DNA from: Alisma plantago-aquatica
Lineage: Eukaryota > Streptophyta > Magnoliopsida > Alismatales > Alismataceae
Direction: 5' to 3'
Assembly: GCA_963693085.1 (NCBI GenBank)
Contig: OY856413.1
Location: forward strand, 544,320,879-544,384,878
DNA length: 64,000 nt
The notes beneath the pieces were generated by a model. The model had not been told where the DNA came from, ran no database searches, and saw only the letters and a list, made by a program, of their open reading frames with translations. Both the position numbers and the translations under genes were made by a program. Positions 21,964-33,153 of the stretch are shown here, piece by piece; positions within the stretch are counted from its first letter, which is position 1, and each line of letters opens with the position of its first letter.

Positions 21964-24900
21964 ACCCTCAACCAGGGTTCATAAGGATACACCCTCAACT
22001 AGGGTTTCACAAGGATACACCCTCAACCAGGGTTCATAAGGATACACCCTCAACTAGGGTTTCACAAGGATACACCCTCAACCAGGGTTTATAAGGATAC
22101 ACCCTCAACTAGGGTTTCACAAGGATACACCCTCAACCAGGGTTCATAAGGATACACCCTCAACTAGGGTTTCACAAGGATACACCCTCAACCAGGGTTC
22201 ATAAGGGTGTCTCTCACCTAATTACATTAGGTTTCCAAAAAGGTTTGATCAATTGGACCTTCAATGACATGAGGTATCAAATTGAATTAGGGTTTCCAAT
22301 GTTGATTCCTTCAATCATTGAATTCATGGAACCAATCATCAATTGGACCTATACTCATACTTCAATTGAGTTTAATAGGTCAACCTTAAACTGATTTGAC
22401 CCTCAATTGACCCTCAATTGATCATTAATTAGGATTTGATTCAATTGAATTAGGGTTTGGAATTGAAGATCCAACAACACTCATCAATGCAAGATTGGTT
22501 ACTTTGAAACTATTGAACCATTATCCAAATTGGGTATGACCTGACCCCAAACGGTCTTGAGGTCGTTTGGATGACCTCCAAACGGTCTTGAGACCGTTTG
22601 CCCATCATATCACTCAAATCCAAGCCATCCAATTAAGGTTTGGATCATTGGATTGATCACCAAATCAGCATTGCATTGTATAACAGCTTGGTACCTTTAG
22701 ACCTTCAAACACCTAACCATACTCAACCCTAGACCTCCAAACGGTCTTGGGTGACCACCAAACGGTCTTGAGACCGTTTGGATGAGCTCAAAATGGTCTT
22801 GAGACCGTTTGGCCCATCCAACCTTTGGATTCTAGTGAATATTCATCATGGATTGGTCTATCGAGTTGATCAACAAATCAGCACTACATTGCAATATGAT
22901 TAGTACCTTTGGACCTTCCATTGGTCAACTATACTTGACCCCAGACCTCCAAACGGTCTTGGGGTGATCCCCAAATGGTCTTGAAACCGTTTGGGCTAAT
23001 CAACCCAAAATCTCAACTTAACTCATTGGAATTTCAGCACTGTTTTCAATTAGGGTTTGCCTAATTGAATAGCCTTCAACTCATGATTCCTTGGGAGTTA
23101 ATCCCTCAAATTCGGTGAGTCATTATACCACATCATTAGGAACAGTAATCCCAAACGGTCAACGCTTGGTCAATGCACTCAAACGGTCTTGAGACCGTTT
23201 GCCCAAACAGTTCAATTAAATCAGATTGAAAATCAGCACTTAATCCAATTAGGTTTCCCTAATTGATTAGGCTTCAACTCACGATTCCTTTGGAGTTAAT
23301 CCCTAAAATTTGGAGGGTTATTAATAAACATAATTATGAACAGGAATCCCAAACGGTCAACGCTTGGTCAACCATCTCAAACGGTCTTGAAACCGGTTTT
23401 TCAACCAGGTCAAGTTAATCAGGTTGAAAATCAGCACATAATTCAATTCGATTGCCTAATTGATTGGACTTCAACTCTCGATTCCTTTGGAGTTAATCCC
23501 TCAAATTTGGAGGGTTATCATCCTACATAATTAGGAACAAAATTCCCAAACGTTCAACGCTTGGTCAACCATCGCAAACGGTCTTGAAACCGTTTTCTCC
23601 CAAACGGTTTCAAACCATTTGCCCTAAAACGGTTTGCTGAAACCGCATAGCCAATCAAATTAAAACGATTTGGAGTAGCTATCAAAATGGTTTTTCTTGG
23701 TAATTTTCTTTGGATAAGCATCTAGGATGATGTAATCATCCCCTTCCTTCGAAAAACCAAGAACAGCAACCGTTCTTGATGTAAAATGCAGCAAAGAAAC
23801 AAGTGTGTATCAAATTGAAGAAATCAATCAACAAAGCATAGAGAATTGATGCAATAGCAATGTTTAAGGGTTTGAGTTATAAACCCGCCTCCAATTGAGC
23901 TCCAAAGCTCCAAGATCACGCCATCAATAGTGGATGAAGCTCTAGCAACTCCCCCTAGGCTCGTCCTCAAGCTTTTGATTGCAAAAGTTGGCTAGGGTTG
24001 AAGAGGAGATCGAAATAAGAAGGAATCCTTAATTTATTTTCGTTTTCCTCCATGAAATCAAGGAGAACGAAGGTCAAGAGCTTACCAACAGGTAGGGAGT
24101 CGTCCTCCTGCTCCTCTCTAGCTCCTTGGTCGGTTTTGCAAGCAAAGGAAAGAAGAAAATCCGAAATAGCCTTTCAGTTGGCTTGAAAAAGGCACTTTTA
24201 TAAGGAAATTGATGAGAGAGAAAATGCATTATTAAAATGCATTAAATTCCAAAAATAACTTGGCCGCCTCTTCCCCCTCAACTCCATAGATACGAGGCAC
24301 CTTCCTTTTCCTTTAATTCCCCTTCATTATCCTCAATTTAAAGAAAAGCAAATTAAGCACCTTAATGCTTATTATATTAATATCCCATATGTGAGTGGAA
24401 TTACTTTTCTTTATAATAAGGTGAGTGGAATTTCACCTACTTAGGATATTTTCGTTCCTTATCTTATCAAAGGAACGTCCATCCTTATTCAAAATCAACC
24501 CAAAACATTTTGGTTGAAAGAACTTCAATTATTTTTATTCATTTTTGCCCTAAATCGAATTAGGGTTTCAATTAGGCATTATTCTTGATTATTTTAATGT
24601 CAAGATTCTCTCTCCTCCAACTTTGTTCAAATGAGGAGTACCTCTCATTTTCTTTGCTATAAATGATGCCAAGAAATATTAAGGACCTTATTGAAGTGGT
24701 AATTTGCATATTGAACCCTAGATTTTGGGTAAATTGCACTTTACTCCAAAACTAGGTTTTAATGCACAACATTGTCCAACAAGCTCTATCTTGGTGTCCA
24801 GGCTTGTAGAAACCATACTACTACATCATATTCATCCTTATGATGTATCAACATCAGAGGAACATCTTATCATGTGCAATTTGCAAGTTAACCCCTCAAC

Positions 24901-25090
24901 TTGGGTAATTTGTACTTTAGTCCAAAACAAACAAAACATTGATTTCAACAATGTTCAAAAAGGACTAGAATTGCAACATAGGTTCCTCTTGAGGCCTAAT
25001 TACTTTTCACAAGATGATATTAAACATTTAATCACCTTTCTTAATCAAAACACCTAGGGTTAGAGTATAACCCAGGTCAGGGATGTTACA
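21964..25090 (-). repeat. G2 3' LTR, proximal piece
   Basis: This matches 28710-31914. It contains the rest of the 27-bp array (21964-22206), the near-palindrome cluster (22548-23640), a TATA box on the minus strand (24203-24195) and the LTR start TGTAACATCCCTGACC at 25090. Confidence 0.9.
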
Positions 25091-25435
25091 AATTATAAAC
25101 CCCTAACAAGGATTTCGTCCCCGAAATCCCAGAAAAAGGAGGGACAGATTTATTCAGTTATCATTCCCTCAAGTCTCCACATAATATCTTAGTATCATGG
25201 AGATATCATGGATCTTGTAATCCACACGAAGTTCCTTTCATTAATTCAACTTTAGCAATGTTTATGTTTATGCAAAACATAAACCCCTAACATATGATGT
25301 CCATATTGTTGGAAGGAAGAAACATAAAAGAACATACTTCAATCATTACTCAGGAATATATACCAAAAGAGAAACATATATATCTAATAGAGATAATTTA
25401 CTCATCAATCCTTTATTTATAAAGTTCACTTAGCA

Positions 25436-26115
25436 AACTCTATGTAATTGGGAATGTTCACTTAGCTTTTCCTTTTTAGTTGTGAATGTTCACATAGCTC
25501 TTCCCTTTTTATTAGGAATGTTCACATAGCTCTTCCTATTAGTTGGGAATGTTCACATAGCTCTTCCCTATTGATTAGGAATGTTCACATAGCTCTTCCC
25601 TTTTGATTAGGAATGTTCACATAGCTCTTCCTATTAGTTGGGAATGTTCACATAGCTCTTCCCTATTGATTAGGAATGTTCACATAGCTCTTCCCTTTTG
25701 ATTAAGAATGTTCACATAGCTCTTCCTATTAGTTGGGAATGTTCACATAGCTCTTCCCTTTTGATTAGGAATGTTCACATAGCTCTTCCTATTAGTTGGG
25801 AATGTTCACATAGCTCTTCCCTATTGATTAGGAATGTTCACATAGCTCTTCCCTTTTGATTAGGAATGTTCACATAGCTCTTCCTATTAGTTGGGAATGT
25901 TCACATAGCTCTTCCCTATTGATTAGGAATGTTCACATAGCTCTTCCCTTTTGATTAGGAATGTTCACATAGCTCTTCCTATTAGTTGGGAATGTTCACA
26001 TAGCTCTTCCCTTTTGATTAGGAATGTTCACATAGCTCTTCCCTTTTGATTAGGAATGTTCACATAGCTCTTCCTATTAGTTGGGAATGTTCACATAGCT
26101 CTTCCCTTTTGATTT
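25436..26115. repeat. 31-33-bp tandem array in G2 internal region
   Basis: About 20 units contain GAATGTTCACATAGCTCTTCC, with three alternating tails (TATTAGTTGG, CTATTGATTAG and CTTTTGATTAG). The regular alternation suggests that larger blocks were duplicated. G3 lacks this array. Confidence 0.95.
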
Positions 26116-26339
26116 CATTATACTCTCTAGATTGTTTCAGAATGATTGCTTGATCAGGGCAATCAAAAAGATACCAATCTAAGAGTTTCCATACTCACTT
26201 TATCATCAATAGTTGTATACCTGGCCAGGGTTTACAAATACTGAGATCAAGTAGTATGCACTTACATGCTATCATATTCCTTGCTTTTCATATCATTATA
26301 CACACATGATTTTCCCTTGTTCCAACATGACTAAGTCAT

Positions 26340-26600
26340 TTAGGAACTCTTTTAAAGCTCAAACTTTCTGTATTAAGGACTGATAACCTAGATTGTAAAG
26401 CTAGTATCTAGTCCCCTATATGCATTACTGTTGCCCTAATCTGCCCAACAAGAGCATGATCATAGGATTCTCTATCCTGATCAGGTCTTAATGGGGATTC
26501 TCAGGCACTCATACTATTCTCGTCTGATCCCTTGCACCTCTTCTTGGTGCAGCAACATTGCCCTCAACAATGTGTTTCTTGTGTTCTCCAGTCATTTTAA
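26340..26600 (-). pseudogene. Degraded gag N-terminal remnant in G2
   Basis: This is the minus-strand counterpart of the G3 remnant at 14906-15180. The frame is slightly better kept, with fewer early stops, but still has stops and shifts. It supports the view that G2 and G3 descend from a coding chromovirus. Confidence 0.45.
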
Positions 26601-26709
26601 ACTTTACCCTTTTTCTACACAAGCAGAAATCATTATAGGGTATACTGGAGGACACTAACACAGACTCAACAACTTAGTCCTATGTCTCTGTAGACTCAGC
26701 GAACCTAGA

Positions 26710-26721
26710 GCTCTGATACCA
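26710..26721 (-). other. G2 primer-binding site
   Basis: The minus strand reads TGGTATCAGAGC six bases after the LTR end CATCACA. It is complementary to initiator tRNA-Met. Confidence 0.9.
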
Positions 26722-27535
26722 CTAAATTGTGATGACCGTCTCGCGTAAACAAGATTAACTAATGTGGAAGCGTTCATTAAGCAGCGGATTACCAAAAATC
26801 ACTAAAAATTAAAACCTTTTTTATCAAAAGATACATCAAGTAAAAACTTTCTCACATAGAACAAAAGTAACACAATTACATTCTTGTTCACAGGTACATA
26901 TTCTGTATCATCTCCTTTAGAGAATTACAAGCATTAACTGTCCTGTCAAGATAAACACAGACAGTTCAAAATCTCGAGGCATTGAGCCAAAATCTTGAAA
27001 TCATTAATTACTACTCCGAGGACCTGAGAGTACAGAGACGACACATAGGACTAATATCTATATGACTTGACAGACAATATCTCCACCTGAGATCTCACTG
27101 CTGTCTCTGCTGCTGTTGTTGCTATCCTTCACCTACTGAAGGTTTTCTGTCTTCTCGTCCGCATCCACCTAAAAATGTGGTTCCCATGGGGGTGAGACAA
27201 TTATAAAAATTGCCCCAGCGAGATATATAACTCTCCGCCAGAAATATTATTATAGCAGATTATGAAATTAAACTGAGCAGGGGTTACTTTTACATTATTA
27301 GGCAGAATTATTCTTCATAGACAGAATAAGAAATTCTCCATTTCCAATAAGAGAATTGCATCTACCCATGGTAGAATCATAGTTCATCCATCTACTTGTA
27401 ATGAATACAACAGATATGAATAATCATCAATGAACTATAGATATATAACAGGAATGTAACATCAGCCAAGTTCTCTAGCATAACTTACTAACACAAATGT
27501 TACAAATAAACATGATACTTGTTACCCAAGCATCA

Positions 27536-28006
27536 CACATGGCTCACAAGGCCATTCATATCTTGTCACCTCTCACTAGGCAACAACTTATTCACATGGC
27601 TCACAAGGCCATTCACATCTTGTCACCTCTCACTAGGCAACAACTTATTCACATGGCTCACAAGGCCATTCACATCTTGTCACCTCTCACTAGGCAACAA
27701 CTTATTCACATGGCTCACAAGGCCATTCACATCTTGTCACCTCTCACTAGGCAACAACTTATTCACATGGCTCACAAGGCCATTCACATCTTGTCACCTC
27801 TCACTAGGCAACAACTTATTCACATGGCTCACAAGGCCCTTCACATCTTGTCACATCTCACTAGGCAACAACTTATTCACATGGCTCACAAGGCCATTCA
27901 CATCTTGTCACCTCTCACTAGGCAACAACTTATTCACATGGCTCACAAGGCCATTCACATCTTGTCACCTCTCACTAGGCAACAACTTATTCACATGGCT
28001 CACAAG
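27536..28006. repeat. 57-bp tandem array, 8 units plus a partial
   Basis: These are the same units as at 8135-8548, with one more copy. A variant unit (CTTCAC instead of ATTCAC) is the sixth here and the fifth in the other array, which locates the gain or loss among the early units. Confidence 0.95.
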
Positions 28007-28489
28007 ATCCGTACACATTGTTACTTTTATAAAGCAACAACAACATCAACGCACAAAAAGCCAATCAACATTTATTATATAAATGTCATAGCCCAAACTT
28101 GGCTATATTCATCATCTCATCATACCTGCATGGTTATTAGGCATGATAACAGTCATACAAGATATTCCTCACATCATGTGATACAATAGTAACACCATCA
28201 TTCCTTAACCAGGAATTAGGGTTCACTATCAAACATGGCTTATCATTCCCTTTTCCCCAAATTAGGGTTAGGGTTCCCCATTTCTCATTAATTCAGACCC
28301 TCTTGAGTTAACCAACTTTATCTTGTATTAAGGTATTTTCCCTATTAATACATTCCATCACAGAATACTCACCCTTATTATATAATGCATAGGCCACACA
28401 TTAGAATTGTCCAACTATCTCACATGATATGGACTTATCTTAGTTTAAGGCTTAACTTTATTATAAAGTTTCCTATAAACAATCGCGAT

Positions 28490-28958
28490 GATACACCCTC
28501 AACTAGGGTTTCACAAGGATACACCCTCAACCAGGGTTCACAATGATACACCCTCCACTAGGGTTTCATAAGGATACACCCTCAACCAGGGTTCACAATG
28601 ATACACCCTCCACTAGGGTTTCACAAGGATACACCCTCAACCAGGGTTCATAAGGATACACCCTCAACTAGGGTTTCACAAGGATACACCCTCAACCAGG
28701 GTTCATAAGGATACACCCTCAACTAGGGTTTCACAAGGATACACCCTCAACCAGGGTTCATAAGGATACATCCTCAACTAGGGTTTCACAAGGATACACC
28801 CTCAACCAGGGTTTATAAGGATACACCCTCAACTAGGGTTTCACAAGGATACACCCTCAACCAGGGTTCATAAGGATACACCCTCAACTAGGGTTTCACA
28901 AGGATACACCCTCAACCAGGGTTCATAAGGATACACCCTCAACTAGGGTTTCACAATG
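28490..28958. repeat. 27-bp minisatellite (intact copy)
   Basis: About 17 units alternate between CTCAACYAGGGTT and CTCCACTAGGGTT types, each beginning GATACACC. This is the uninterrupted counterpart of the array split by G3. Confidence 0.95.
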
Positions 28959-31945
28959 ATATATTGGATCCATGCATTTGTTATGCATTACTGATTAGTA
29001 CCATTAAGGGTATCTCTCACCTAATTACATTAGGTTTCCAAAAAGGTTTGATCAATTGGACCTTCAATGACATGAGGTATCCAATTGAATTAGGGTTTCC
29101 AATGTTGATTCCTTCAATCATTGAATTCATGGAACCAATCATCAATTGGACCTATATTCATACTTCAATTGAGTTTAATAGGTCAACCTTAAACTGATTT
29201 GACCCTCAATTGATCATCAATTAGGATTTGATTCAATTGAATTAGGGTTTGGAATCGAAGATCCAACAACACTCATCAATGCAAGATTGGTTACTTTGAA
29301 ACTATTGAACCATTATCCAAATTGGGTATGACCTGACCCCAAACGGTCTTGAGGTCGTTTGGATAACCTCCAAACGGTCTTGAGACCGTTTTCCCATCAT
29401 ATCACTCAAATCCAAGCCATCCAATTAAGGTTTGGATCATTGGATTGATCACCAAATCAGCATTGCATTGTATAACAACTTGGTACCTTTAGACCTTCAA
29501 ACACCTAACCATACTCAACCCTAGACCTCCAAACGGTCTTGGGTGACCACCAAACGGTCTTGAGACCGTTTGGATGAGCTCCAAACGGTCTTGAGACCGT
29601 TTGGCCCATCCAACCTTTGGATTCTAGTGAAAAATCATCATGGATTGGTCTATCGAGTTGATCAACAAATCAGCACTACATTGCAATATGATTAGTACCT
29701 TTGGACCTTCAATTGGTCAACTATACTTGACCCCAGACCTCCAAACGGTCTTGGGGTGATCCCCAAACGGTCTTGAGACCGTTTGGGTGATCCCCAAATG
29801 GTCTTGAAACCATTTGGGCTAATCAACCCAAAATCTCAACTTAACTCATTGGAATTTCAGCACTGTTTTCAATTAGGGTTTGCCTAATTGAATAGCCTTC
29901 AACTCATGATTCCTTGGGAGTTAATCCCTCAAATTCGGTGAGTCATTAGACCACATTATTAGGAACAGTAATACCAAACGGTAAACGCTTGGTCAACGCA
30001 CTCAAACGGTCTTGAGACCATTTGCCTAAACAGTTCAATTAAATAAGATTGAAAATCAGCACTTAATCCAATTAGGTTTCCCTAATTGATTGGGCTTCAA
30101 CTCACGATTCCTTTGGACTTAATCCATAAAATTTGGAGGGTTATTAATAAACATAATTATGAACAGGAATCCCAAACGGTCAATGCTTGGAAAACCATCT
30201 CAAACGTTCTTGAAACCGTTTTCTCAACCAGGTCAAGTTAATCAGGTTGAAAATCAGCACATAATTCAATTCGATTGCCTAATTGATTGGCCTTCAACTC
30301 TCGATTCCTTTCGAGTTAATCCCTAAAATTTGGAGGGTTATCAGACTACATAATTAGGAACAAAATTCCCAAACGGTCAACACTTGGTCAACCATCGCAA
30401 ACGGTCTTGAAACCGTTTGCTCCCAAACGGTTTCAAACCGTTTTCCCTAAAACGGTTTGCTGAAACCGCATAGCCAATCAAATTAAAACGATTTGGAGTA
30501 GCTATCAAAACGGTTTTGCTTGGTAATTTTCTTTGGATAAGCATATAGGATGATGTCATCATCCCCTTCCTTCGAACAACCAAGAAAAGCAACCGTTCTT
30601 GATGTAAATTGCAGCAAAGAAACAAGTGTGTATCAAATTGAAGAAATCAATCAACAAAGCATAGAGAATTGATGCAATAGCAATGTTTAAGGGTTTGAGT
30701 TATAAAACCCGCCTTCAATTGAGCTCCAAAGCTCCAAGATCACGCCATCAATGGTAGATGAATCTCTAACAACTCCCCCTAGGCTCGTCCTCAAGCTTTT
30801 GATTGCAAAAGTTGGCTAGGGTTGAAGAGGAGATCGAAATAAGAAGGAATCCATAATTTATTTTCGATTTCCTCCATGAAATCAAGGAGAACGAAGGTCA
30901 AGAGCTTACCAACAGGCAGGGAGTCGTCCTCCTGCTCCTATATAGCTCCTTGGTAGGTTTTGCAAGCAAAGGAAAGAAGAAAATCCGAAATAGCCTTTCA
31001 TTTGGCTTGAAAAAGGCACTTTTATAAGGAAATTGATGAGAGAGAAAATGCATTATTAAAATGCATTAAATTCCAAAAATAACTTGGCCGCCTCTTCCCC
31101 CTCAACTCCATAGATACGAGGCACCTTCCTTTGCCTTTAATTCCCCTTCATTATCCTCAATTTAAAGAAAAGCAAACTAAGCACCTGAATGCTTATTATA
31201 TTAATATCCCATATGTGAGTGGAATTACTTTTCTTTATAATAAGGTGAGTGGAATTTCACCTACTTAAGATATTTTCGTTCCTTATCTTGTCAAAGGAAC
31301 GTCCATACTTATTCAAAATCAACCCAAAACATTTTGGTTGAAAGCCCTTCAATTATTTTTATTCATTTTTGCCCTAAATCGAATTAGGGTTTCAATTAGG
31401 CATTATTCTTGATTATTTTAATGTCAAGATTCTCTCTCCTCCAACTTAGTTCAAATGAGGAGTACCTCTCACTTTCTTTGCTATACATGATGCCAAGAAA
31501 TATTAAGGACCTTATTGAAGTGGTAATTTGCATATTGAACCCTAGATTTTGGGTAAATTGCACTTTACTCCAAAACTAGGTTTTAATGCACAACATTGTC
31601 CAACAAGCTCTATCTTGGTGTCCAGGCTTGTAGAAACCATACTACTACATCATATTCATCCTTATGATGTCTCAACATAAGAGGAACATCTTATCATGTG
31701 CAATTTGCAAGTTAACCCCTCAACTTGGGAAATTTGCACTTTAGTCCAAAACAAACAAAACATTGATTTCAACAATGTTCAAAAAGGACTAGAATTGCAA
31801 CATAGGTTCCTCTTGAGGCCTAATTACTTTTCACAAGATGATATTAAAAATTTAATCACCTTTCTTAATCAAAACACCTAGGGTTAGAGTATAACCCAGG
31901 TCAGGGATGTTAGAGATATTCTATGAGTCATTTCATGAGGAATTG

Positions 31946-32100
31946 ATAGGGATAAGGAGAGTAAGGATAGGGATAAGGGTATGTAGAAGGATAAAGATAA
32001 GGGTATGGATAAGGATAAGGATAAGAGTAATGGTAAAGATAAGGATAAGGATAAGGGTCAAGATAAGGATAAGGATAAAGATAAGGATAAGGGCATGGAC
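31946..32100. repeat. GATAAG array in G1 5' LTR
   Basis: About a dozen GATAAG motifs lie mostly at 6-bp spacing, with GATAAA and GGTATG interruptions. The array ends about 125 bases before the TATA box at 32225. The counterpart is 41880-42035. Open frames on both strands here (Arg/Ile-rich and Pro/Tyr-rich) are artefacts of the simple repeat. Confidence 0.9.
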
Positions 32101-32224
32101 AAATGAGAAAAAGTGTGGATGGTAAGTGAGGGAGGTGTTGCATGGACATAAAAGCTCTAGACTATGGACACATGGAAAAACTCCATGGCCACCTCATGCT
32201 TAACCCCTTCCTTATCCATGAAGC

Positions 32225-32232
32225 TATATATA
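32225..32232 (+). promoter_or_regulatory. Candidate TATA box of G1 5' LTR
   Basis: TATATATA in the context CTATATATACCCCTTCC is conserved at 42152-42159 in the 3' LTR, and S2 has a weaker version, CTATATTTACC, at 33701-33711. A pyrimidine-rich leader follows. Confidence 0.5.
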
Positions 32233-33153
32233 CCCCTTCCTATTTCAAAATTAAAATCATTGCTTACTCCTCTTTCCTCTATCTTAGAGCACTGACCTTG
32301 TTCTATTTTTCTGTAGAACAAAGTGGTCTAAGGTAGAAGACAACCACTTTTTGGAGAAGAAGGTCTCCTAGAGATCCATCTAGCCCTACCTAGGGTTTCT
32401 AAGGTCATCTTCTAAGGTTTTTGACCAAGGAAAGTTGTTTTCTTCCTTCCTTATTCATTTTCTTGCTCTTCTCCTTCCTTATACCTTCCTCCAGGTTGAA
32501 ACTCTATTGTTCCATGGTAATATTTGCTTTAGAACTCAAGATACTACCTTTTTTGCTTCTTCTTCTAGGGTTTTGATTCCATGTGAAGAAGAGTGCCTGC
32601 TTGGTCGAGTTCAGAGCTTCCTCTTGGGTTTTCTACCTTTTTGGCTCGAGTTTCTTGCTTCTAGAAGTATGTTCTTATCATTAGAGGTGAGTTTTATAAC
32701 CCACTTTACTTATATTTGTTACTATAAGCTTGTTAGCTCATGTTCTTGCTTAAAAATGGTGAGCTTGTTTGGGATTTTGATTTTTATGGTGTTTCCTATT
32801 TTGTTTCTAGTTCTAGATTAACATGTAATCATGTGCACGTTCTACCTAAGTAAGAATATGACTTTTTTCAGGTTGGTATCACCACCTATGGTTCTAAACA
32901 CCTATCAACCAATGGTCCATATTAGGGTTTCAAGGTTATTTTCTCATCTAAACACATGACTCGATGGTGTGGTCTTCATGACAACCGAAGGTGGTGACCA
33001 AGGGTAATGAATGGTGATGTAAACTGATAGTCACACCTTAGGTCAGTGTTAGTCTCTCTTTGAATCTCAATGATCAATAATTTGATTTTGTAATGATGCT
33101 ATCAATCAATGATGACATTAGCTTAATATCCGATGGTATTAAATGAATATAGT

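Larger units (their letters stand above)
25091..26727 (-). mobile_element. G2 internal region, non-coding
   Basis: Read on the minus strand, a primer-binding site at 26721-26710 is followed by a broken gag-like start (about 26600-26340, with PRRGARDQTRIV and DQDRESYDHALVGQIRATV). Next come a conserved segment (26230-26120), a 32-bp tandem array (26115-25436) and the last pol codons (25140-25091). No pol domains are present. Confidence 0.8.
7328..31914 (-). mobile_element. G2: non-autonomous Ty3/Gypsy derivative, minus strand, split by G3
   Basis: This minus-strand element has its 5' LTR at 31914-26728 (5.19 kb), an internal region at 26727-25091 (1.64 kb) and a 3' LTR in two pieces (25090-21964 and 9284-7328, about 5.08 kb). 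On the minus strand the LTRs start TGTAACATCCCTGACC (the 5' copy begins TCTAACATCCC, a mutation of the terminal G) and end GAGACGGTCATCACA. The duplication gatat is at 7323-7327 and 31915-31919. The primer-binding site is at 26721-26710. No pol domains are present; only a degraded gag start and the last codons of pol survive. It inserted in the 5' LTR of G1; the matching empty site is visible in the G1 3' LTR near 41832. Confidence 0.9.
26728..31914 (-). repeat. G2 5' LTR
   Basis: This is an uninterrupted 5187-bp LTR. It includes a minus-strand TATA box at 31027-31019, the near-palindrome cluster 29338-30470, the 27-bp array 28490-28958, the 57-bp array 27536-28006 and the conserved 3' blocks at 27211-27240 and 27016-27050. 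Its 5' terminal dinucleotide on the minus strand is TC rather than TG. Confidence 0.93.
31920..33153 (+). repeat. G1 5' LTR, piece 2
   Basis: This continues the G1 LTR after G2 and matches 41837-43095. It contains a GATAAG array (31946-32100), a TATATATA box (32225-32232) and a pyrimidine-rich leader. It ends at the atagt site (33149-33153) duplicated by S2. Confidence 0.85.

Noticed and set aside
24725..25057. 110-codon frame at the G2 LTR end (and 31696-31881)
   Set aside because: It lies wholly in the LTR next to the terminal TGTAACATCCC, is truncated in the other LTR copy and shows no domain.
25436..26115. Regular 31-33-bp direct repeats resembling a CRISPR array
   Set aside because: There are no unique spacers; units are contiguous and alternate between a few tails. 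The context is a plant retrotransposon interior, so it is a minisatellite.
31907..32149. Arg/Ile-rich (plus) and Pro/Tyr-rich (minus) open frames (also 41826-42124)
   Set aside because: They arise from the GATAAG simple repeat in the G1 LTR. There is no protein family and the frame differs between LTR copies.
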